Positions 6,607 to 11,298 of a DNA stretch of 11,298 nt are shown in pieces. The first letter of the stretch is position 1. Each line of letters opens with the position of its first letter. A program made the translations under genes and the position numbers. The stretch is taken from assembly GCA_946478975.1 (NCBI GenBank), contig CAMLEO010000238.1, forward strand, positions 1 to 11,298, written 5' to 3'. The notes beneath the pieces are model-generated. The model worked only from the letters and a program-made list of their open reading frames with translations. It had not been told where the DNA came from and searched no databases. This DNA comes from an uncultured Steroidobacter sp. Its GTDB lineage: Bacteria; Pseudomonadota; Gammaproteobacteria; Steroidobacterales; Steroidobacteraceae.

Positions 6607-6995
6607 TGGCCGCGTTCGAAAACGGCACGCTCGATCCGGCGCAGTTCAATCATCGCTTGCATCTGTCGCTGGCGTGGAGCTATCTGCAGCGGGACGGCTT
6701 TCCCGAAGGCGCGCTGCGCTTTCGGCAGCATCTCAAAACATACGTTGCCGAGGTCGGTGCCGAGGGCAAGTATCACGAGACGATCACGTGGGCCTACATG
6801 GTGCTGCTGAATGAAGAGCTGAGCCTGCGGTCGCCGGCGGGCGAATCGTTCGATACCATGATTCAACGCCGCCCGGACCTGCTCGATCATCGCAATGGCG
6901 CGATCGCGCGCTGCTACGAGAAATCACAGCTGGATTCGCCGGACGCGCGACGCGTGTTCCTGCTGCCGGTTCGAGAGATGGAGAGGGCGCCATGA
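6603..6995 (+). CDS. Conserved protein of unknown function (YHETIT-motif family)
   Basis: A 130-residue, probably cytoplasmic helical protein. I recognise it as a member of a widespread uncharacterised family by '[14 protein letters not shown]' (15-28), '[16 protein letters not shown]' (57-72), '[10 protein letters not shown]' and '[10 protein letters not shown]' near the end. The recurring His residues (17, 20, 58) and Glu59 could form a metal or substrate site, but no activity is known to me. No signal peptide or membrane helix is visible. Its ATG overlaps the stop of the RHH gene (ATGA, 6603-6606) and its own stop overlaps the glpK start (ATGA, 6992-6995). AAGAGG about 8 nt upstream serves as ribosome binding site; a second ATG at 6606 is equally possible. 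The architecture resembles an antitoxin-toxin pair, but the family does not look like a toxin. Confidence 0.7.
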   Translation: MMAAFENGTLDPAQFNHRLHLSLAWSYLQRDGFPEGALRFRQHLKTYVAEVGAEGKYHETITWAYMVLLNEELSLRSPAGESFDTMIQRRPDLLDHRNGAIARCYEKSQLDSPDARRVFLLPVREMERAP

Positions 6996-8491
6996 GCTCC
7001 TTTGTCGGTGCAATCGATCAAGGCACGACCAGCACGCGCTTCATCGTGTTCGATCACGCCGGCAGCATCGTCGCCAGCGCACAGCGTGAGCATCCGCAGA
7101 TCTTTCCTCAGCCTGGCTGGGTCGAACATTCGCCCGTCGACATCGCTCGCAACACTGAACTGGTGATTGCGGAGGCCTTGCAACTGGCGCAGCTGGGTGC
7201 GAAGGATCTGGTTGCCGTCGGCATCACCAATCAACGCGAGACGACGTTGATCTGGGACGGCCGCACCGGCGAGCCGCTGCATAACGCGATTGTCTGGCAG
7301 GACACACGCGTCGATCCGCTGGTCGCGTATTTCTCCGCGCAAGGCGGCAAGGATCGCTTTCGCGAAGCGACCGGACTGCCGCTGGCCAGTTACTTCAGCG
7401 GCTTGAAATTGAAGTGGCTGCTGGATCACGTGCCGAACGCGCGGGCGCTGGCCGATGCGGGTCATCTGTTGTTTGGAACGATCGACACTTGGGTGTTGTG
7501 GAATCTCACCGGCGGTGCCCACGGCGGCCTGCATCTCACCGATGTGACCAACGCAAGCCGCACGCAGCTGATGCGGCTCGATTCGTTGCAATGGGACGAT
7601 GAACTGCTGCGCACGTTCAACATTCCTCGCAGCGTTCTGCCGAGGATTGCGTCGTCGAGTGAAGTTTATGGGCAGGTTGCGCAGGGGCCTTTGAAGGGAC
7701 TGCCGATCGCCGGGATTCTTGGCGATCAGCAGGCGGCGCTGGTCGGGCAGACGTGCTTCGAGCCTGGCGAGGCGAAGAATACTTATGGCACCGGTTGTTT
7801 CCTGCTCATGAACACCGGGACCAAGCCGGTGTCGTCCGCTGCGGGGTTGGTGACGACGGTTGCTTACCAGCTTGGCAAGGAGCCGGCGCGCTATGCGCTC
7901 GAAGGCTCCATCGCGATTTCCGGTGCGCTCGTGCAGTGGCTGCGGGATAACTTGGGAATCATTCGGAGCAGCGGCGAGGTGGAGGCGCTGGCGGCGAGCG
8001 TGCAGGACAATGGGGATGTTTATATCGTGCCGGCGTTCTCCGGTTTGTATGCTCCCTATTGGAAGGATCACGCTCGTGGCGTGATCACCGGGCTCACGCG
8101 CTATGCGAACCGAGCTCACATTGCCCGTGCGGCTCTCGAAGCAACTGCCTATCAAACTCGCGATGTTGTTACTGCGATGGAACAGGACTCGCGCATTCGA
8201 TTGAGCGAGCTGCGGGTGGATGGGGGCATGGTAGTCAACCAACTGCTGATGCAGTTCCAAGCGGACCTTCTCGACGTGACTGTCGTTCGCCCTCAAGTCA
8301 CCGAGACCACCGCCCTCGGCGCCGCTTACGCGGCCGGCCTCGCCACTGGATACTGGAAGAGCACGGATGATCTCCGTCGCAACTGGGGCATCTCTCACAC
8401 GTGGCGTCCGGAGATGAGCAAAGAGGAGCGCGGGCGGCTGTACTCGTCGTGGCAGAAGGCGGTCACGCGATCGTTTGGGTGGGTTGAATAA
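6992..8491 (+). CDS. glpK: Glycerol kinase
   Basis: A 499-residue FGGY-family kinase that phosphorylates glycerol to sn-glycerol 3-phosphate with ATP in the cytoplasm, trapping imported glycerol for catabolism or lipid synthesis. It is full length (E. coli enzyme about 500). Visible motifs are 'DQGTTSTRF' (9-17, phosphate binding), 'GWVEHSP', 'GITNQRETT' and 'IVWQDTR' (glycerol site), 'GDQQAAL' with the catalytic base at Asp245, '[14 protein letters not shown]', and '[19 protein letters not shown]' (ATP domain). In E. coli the fructose-1,6-bisphosphate regulatory loop reads GGTRIP; here the region reads '[10 protein letters not shown]', so that feedback site seems absent. GGAGAGG lies 5 nt before the ATG. 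The start overlaps the stop of the unknown gene by 4 nt, placing glpK last in a coupled operon with the RHH protein. No glpF, glpD or glpR is nearby. Confidence 0.96.
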   Translation: MSSFVGAIDQGTTSTRFIVFDHAGSIVASAQREHPQIFPQPGWVEHSPVDIARNTELVIAEALQLAQLGAKDLVAVGITNQRETTLIWDGRTGEPLHNAIVWQDTRVDPLVAYFSAQGGKDRFREATGLPLASYFSGLKLKWLLDHVPNARALADAGHLLFGTIDTWVLWNLTGGAHGGLHLTDVTNASRTQLMRLDSLQWDDELLRTFNIPRSVLPRIASSSEVYGQVAQGPLKGLPIAGILGDQQAALVGQTCFEPGEAKNTYGTGCFLLMNTGTKPVSSAAGLVTTVAYQLGKEPARYALEGSIAISGALVQWLRDNLGIIRSSGEVEALAASVQDNGDVYIVPAFSGLYAPYWKDHARGVITGLTRYANRAHIARAALEATAYQTRDVVTAMEQDSRIRLSELRVDGGMVVNQLLMQFQADLLDVTVVRPQVTETTALGAAYAAGLATGYWKSTDDLRRNWGISHTWRPEMSKEERGRLYSSWQKAVTRSFGWVE

Positions 8492-8510
8492 AGACGTTTG
8501 CTCACGCCCG

Positions 8511-8588
8511 TTTGCGCAAAGCTGTGCACGCAAGGCCCTCCGTTGGCTCAACAACAATGCCGCGCGCGCACCCGCGCAAATTGCGCGG
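8511..8588. repeat. Two related GCGCAA palindromes upstream of the AbrB/PIN pair
   Basis: TTTGCGCAAA (8511-8520) is a perfect 10-bp palindrome. CCGCGCAA (8572-8579) and TTGCGCGG (8581-8588) form 8-bp arms around one A. Both sites share GCGCAAA and lie in the 145-nt gap between glpK and the antitoxin gene. Candidate operators for the AbrB-type antitoxin; the second could also help end glpK transcription, but no T-run follows. The rest of the gap has no convincing promoter. Confidence 0.45.
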
Positions 8589-8636
8589 AAGCGTGAGATA
8601 TTTGGTGCTGGACAATGCAACAGAGGCCTTCCTACC

Positions 8637-8879
8637 ATGCCCGCCACGCAATCGCCCGATCACCCGAGGCTGCTCAACGTGGCAACCGTCACTCTCTCTG
8701 CCGAATTCAAGATCGAGATCCCGGAGGAAATGCGGGATGCCATGCACCTCCAACCGGGCCAGCGCCTGCAAGCGTTCCAATTCGGGAATCGCATCGAGTT
8801 GATTCCCTGGATGTCGATAGAGGAAGCGCGGGGCATGTTTCCAGGGATCGACACCGACATCGAGCGTGAACGTTCATGA
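8637..8879 (+). CDS. AbrB/MazE-type antitoxin (partner of the PIN gene)
   Basis: An 80-residue protein with a SpoVT/AbrB-like swapped-hairpin DNA-binding region at about 15-60 ('VATVTLSAEFKIEIPEEMRD', then 'LQPGQRLQAFQFGNRIELIP') and an acidic, toxin-binding type tail ('SIEEARGMFPGIDTDIERERS'). I placed the start at ATG 8637, with AGAGG at 8622-8626 upstream. The frame is open back to an ATG at 8475 inside glpK, but that stretch lacks antitoxin character. GTG 8679 is another possible start. It overlaps the PIN gene by 4 nt (ATGA, 8876-8879), the normal layout for such pairs. It would neutralise the VapC-like nuclease and repress the operon, perhaps through the palindromes at 8511-8588. The antitoxin looks intact although its toxin gene carries a stop codon. 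Confidence 0.8.
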   Translation: MPATQSPDHPRLLNVATVTLSAEFKIEIPEEMRDAMHLQPGQRLQAFQFGNRIELIPWMSIEEARGMFPGIDTDIERERS

Positions 8880-9253
8880 ATGTAGTCGATTCATCGGGCT
8901 GGCTGGAGTATTTGGCCAACGGCCCGAATGCACACCATTTTGCGGCGCTGGTGCAGCAGCTCGACGACCTCATCGTTCCAACAATCTCGGTCTATGAGGT
9001 TTTCAAGAGAATGTCGCAGGAGCGAGGTGCAACTGCTGCGTTTGCAGCTGCGGGGTTGATGTATTAGGGCAAGGTCGTCCCGATGAACGGAATGTTGGCG
9101 ATCGACGCCGCGTATTTGTCGCGGCAGCTGTCGCTCCCGATGGCCGACAGCATCATTCTAGCCACAGCGAATGCGCACAACGCTACGTTGTGGACGCAGG
9201 ACAAAGACTTCGCCGTCATCGAAGGCGTCAAGTACATCGCAAAGTGCCATTAG
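8876..9253 (+). pseudogene. vapC: VapC-like PIN-domain toxin interrupted by an in-frame amber codon
   Basis: PIN toxins are Mg2+-dependent RNases that cut tRNA or rRNA. The frame begins 'MNVVDSSGWLEYL' and runs to a TAG at 9065-9067 (codon 64), then continues in the same frame with clear PIN sequence ('GKVVPMNGMLAIDAAYLS', 'LPMADSIILATANAHNATLW', 'TQDKDFAVIEGVKYI') to TAG 9251-9253. The full length of 125 codons suits VapC. All expected acidic residues survive: Asp5, Glu41, Asp91, Asp109/Asp111. A single CAG-to-TAG change at a position where relatives often carry Gln would explain the break. As read, translation gives 63 residues lacking half the active site, so the toxin should be inactive unless the codon is suppressed. 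An internal ATG at 9083 could start a C-terminal fragment. A sequencing error cannot be excluded. Confidence 0.8.
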
Positions 9254-9324
9254 TCGGCGCCTTCTCTCGCGCCAGCAACCCCCACACTAACCGCTGCAGC
9301 CGCGACCCAATTCCGCTTTTTTAT

Positions 9325-11298
9325 CTATCGCACCATCTCGACGAACAACTCGCGACTGTCGGCGCGGCCACGATCGTCGACAGTGCGCACGACGTAGTGT
9401 CCGGCGCGCGTTGGGGTCCAGCCGATTGCAACGCCGGGCGTGCCGGTGCCGACATAACTTTCATCGACGAACCAGTGCAGCCGGCGCACTTCGCTGTCGG
9501 CATTCGCGGCTAGAGGAATGGTCTCGCTGCCGACTCGTCCACTGCGCACCGTGTATGTAACAGCAATCACCGGCGAGGTGATTTGCGGAGGTGCGCCGCT
9601 GGGAACATCGCGCTGACAATCCGCCGGTGGCGGCGGGCGCCGGCGCGGCATGCCGGCCTGAGCAAACAATTGCAGCAGATCGGTGGGCCAGAACTCGAAC
9701 ACTTCGCTGCGAGTAAATTTGGGGTCGTACGGCGGGCACGCCTGCTCGCCGGTGCGGGTGTCGATCCACACGCGTCGATGAATCTGGCTGACGCGAATCG
9801 GCGAGACGCCCGGGATGTACCAGGTGCTCACCACCTGCGGACATTCGGCATTCGGCAGATCGCCCGACGCGCTACAAACTTCGACGCGCTCCAGGCGCGG
9901 CGGCTGTCGATACACGGGCTCGACGAGTTTCTCCTGTGCGGACAGCGCGTCGAGGAAACGAAAGAACAACGGTGCCGCGGCTTGCACACCGACGAACGCG
10001 GGGTTGCCATGGCCGTCGAAGTTGCCGACCCACACGATCAGCACATACGGACCGAACGTGCCGGCGGTCCAGGCATCGCGAAAGCCCCACGACGTGCCGG
10101 TCTTCCACGCCGCTTGAACGCCGCTGCGACGACGTGCGAATGAATCTTCCGGCCGTGGCGCGGAGCGAAGCATGTCGAGCGTCATGAAGCTCGCCTCTTC
10201 GGACAGCATACGGACGCTTTCCGCCTGCGGTTCATTTGTGAGATAGCGCAGCGGCGCGAGCTTGCCTCGATTGGCCATCATGGCGTACAGCGTCGCGGCT
10301 TCTTCCATCGTGATCTCGCCGCCGCCCAAGGTGAGCGCCAGGCCATAGTGCTTTTCGCTGGCCATCTTCGTGACGCCAGCGCTGCGCAGGAATTGATACA
10401 ACGTCGGCGACGACAATTGCGACGACAAAGTCATTGCCGGCACGTTGCGTGAGCGAATCAAGGCGTCGCGGGCGGTGATCGGGCCCACGAAGCGCCCGTC
10501 GAAATTTTCCGGATTGAACGGGCCGAACGCGGTCGGCGTGTCTTTCAACACGGTGAGCGGGTGAATCACACCCTGATCGATCGCCAGCGCATAGATGAAA
10601 GGTTTGAGCGCGGAGCCGGGCGAGCGCTTCGCCAGGGTGCCATTCACCTGGCCTTGGATCGATGAGTCGAAGAAATCGGCGGAGCCGATCATGGCGCGCA
10701 CGGACAGGTCGCGATAGTCGACCAGCAATGCGGCGGCGTTGTGAATGCCGATGTTTGCGTGCTCACGAACGTAGCTGCCGAGTACGCGTTCCAGAGTGCG
10801 TTGAGTTCGCAGGTCGAGTGTCGTATTGACGGAGTGAAGCTCTGCCGGGCGCGGCCGCTGCAGAACTGCGTTGACGAAATGCGGTGCTGTGAACGGAAGA
10901 TCCTGCAGCGAGTTGAAGCGCAGCGGCGTGGCCACGTAGTCGCCCGCGCTTGCCGCGTCGGGATGTTTATCCACCCAACGTCCGAATAAGCGCAAGCGAG
11001 CCTCGCGCAGAGATGGGGGCTCGTCCTGGTCGGTGTCATCGACCGGCGAGCGCCGCGCCGGCGATTGAGGGATCAGCACGAGCGTCAGCGCTTCAGACAG
11101 CCCAAGTCGCGATGCAGGCTTATCGAAATAGATCAAGCTGGCCGCGCCGACGCCCTGAATGTTTCCTCCATAAGGCATCAGGTTCAGGTGCGCTTCCAGA
11201 ATGTCGCGCTTCGAGTAACAAATCTCCAGTTGCACCGCGCGTGCGATCTGCGTGAGCTTGCCGCTCACGGTGCGCGTGTTCAGCCCGTACATCAGACG
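9325..11298 (-). CDS. pbpC: Penicillin-binding protein 1C, C-terminal part (5' end outside window)
   Basis: A bifunctional peptidoglycan synthase of PBP1C type, normally anchored in the inner membrane and acting in the periplasm. The visible part begins within the glycosyltransferase domain ('KLTQIARAVQLEICYSKRDI', 'LNLMPYGGNIQGVGAASLIYF', 'LIPQSPARRSP'); its catalytic Glu and the N-terminal anchor lie beyond the window. The transpeptidase domain has SALK (Ser codon 10612-10614), SRN ('RSRNVPAM') and KTGTS ('AWKTGTSWGFRDAW', near 10091-10105), so penicillin-binding activity looks intact. The last 90 or so residues ('LHWFVDESYVGTGTPGVAIGW...GHYVVRTVDDRGR') match the C-terminal PBP1C domain. 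The first ATG in view (11290-11292) is internal, with coding continuing to the edge. Comparison with the usual length of about 770-800 suggests 100-150 residues are missing. It converges on the PIN pseudogene across a 71-nt gap in which I see no clear terminator. Confidence 0.93.
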   Translation of the reverse strand, partial: RLMYGLNTRTVSGKLTQIARAVQLEICYSKRDILEAHLNLMPYGGNIQGVGAASLIYFDKPASRLGLSEALTLVLIPQSPARRSPVDDTDQDEPPSLREARLRLFGRWVDKHPDAASAGDYVATPLRFNSLQDLPFTAPHFVNAVLQRPRPAELHSVNTTLDLRTQRTLERVLGSYVREHANIGIHNAAALLVDYRDLSVRAMIGSADFFDSSIQGQVNGTLAKRSPGSALKPFIYALAIDQGVIHPLTVLKDTPTAFGPFNPENFDGRFVGPITARDALIRSRNVPAMTLSSQLSSPTLYQFLRSAGVTKMASEKHYGLALTLGGGEITMEEAATLYAMMANRGKLAPLRYLTNEPQAESVRMLSEEASFMTLDMLRSAPRPEDSFARRRSGVQAAWKTGTSWGFRDAWTAGTFGPYVLIVWVGNFDGHGNPAFVGVQAAAPLFFRFLDALSAQEKLVEPVYRQPPRLERVEVCSASGDLPNAECPQVVSTWYIPGVSPIRVSQIHRRVWIDTRTGEQACPPYDPKFTRSEVFEFWPTDLLQLFAQAGMPRRRPPPPADCQRDVPSGAPPQITSPVIAVTYTVRSGRVGSETIPLAANADSEVRRLHWFVDESYVGTGTPGVAIGWTPTRAGHYVVRTVDDRGRADSRELFVEMVR

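Noticed and set aside
6310..6995. Reading the RHH gene and its overlapping partner as a new toxin-antitoxin pair
   Set aside because: Size, overlap and operator fit, but the second protein belongs to a widespread family without toxin features and the operon continues directly into glpK; regulation is the simpler reading.
6914..8647. 577-codon open frame on the minus strand opposite glpK
   Set aside because: It is the mirror of a GC-rich coding strand: the plus strand encodes an unmistakable full-length glycerol kinase, while the minus frame is arginine-rich with no domain I recognise.
9254..9324. Possible terminator between the PIN pseudogene and pbpC, with a T6 run at 9317-9322
   Set aside because: No stable stem precedes the T-run directly; the only short stem (GGCGC/GCGCC near 9256-9273) is weak and too far away.

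Overview
The window is a GC-rich (about 60% by eye), densely coded bacterial chromosome segment. Gene content (periplasmic gamma-glutamyltransferase, GGDEF-EAL c-di-GMP protein, glycerol kinase, PBP1C, several toxin-antitoxin-type modules) fits a free-living Proteobacterium. I lean towards a gammaproteobacterium of the Steroidobacter/Xanthomonadales kind, but that is only an impression from protein style. No rRNA, tRNA, CRISPR array, IS element or phage gene was found.

Left (1-3022): the C-terminal part of a gamma-glutamyltransferase that begins before the window, a GC-rich hairpin, then a PAS-PAS-GGDEF-EAL signalling gene. Its first PAS domain breaks off after 'VEYR', and the closing 'DITAR' of a PAS/PAC domain follows at once in another frame. 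This looks like an internal deletion of about 100 bp that also shifted the frame. The second PAS, GGDEF and EAL domains remain open from 1298 with all visible key motifs.

Middle (3054-6245): a complete Xre/DUF2384 antitoxin plus RES-domain toxin operon with a palindromic operator-like site, then a two-gene unit of a helical-repeat protein with two winged-helix domains and a five-bladed beta-propeller resembling glutamine cyclotransferase.

Right centre (6255-8491): a 24-bp perfect palindrome embedded in four 8-bp repeats lies immediately before a small ribbon-helix-helix protein. That gene overlaps by 4 nt a conserved protein of unknown function, which overlaps by 4 nt a full-length glycerol kinase (glpK). 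Three translationally coupled genes under one elaborate operator is the most interesting architecture here.

Right (8511-11298): two related GCGCAA palindromes precede an AbrB/MazE-type antitoxin gene followed by a VapC-like PIN toxin gene. The toxin gene has one in-frame amber codon, with the rest of the PIN domain intact behind it. Converging from the other strand is the C-terminal two thirds or so of pbpC (penicillin-binding protein 1C), whose 5' end lies beyond the window.

The genes do not form one pathway. The window reads as housekeeping genes (ggt, glpK, pbpC) interleaved with small regulatory and toxin-antitoxin modules, two of which carry lesions. I did not find a convincing wholly new system. 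The palindrome/RHH/unknown/glpK operon is the best candidate for undescribed regulation.
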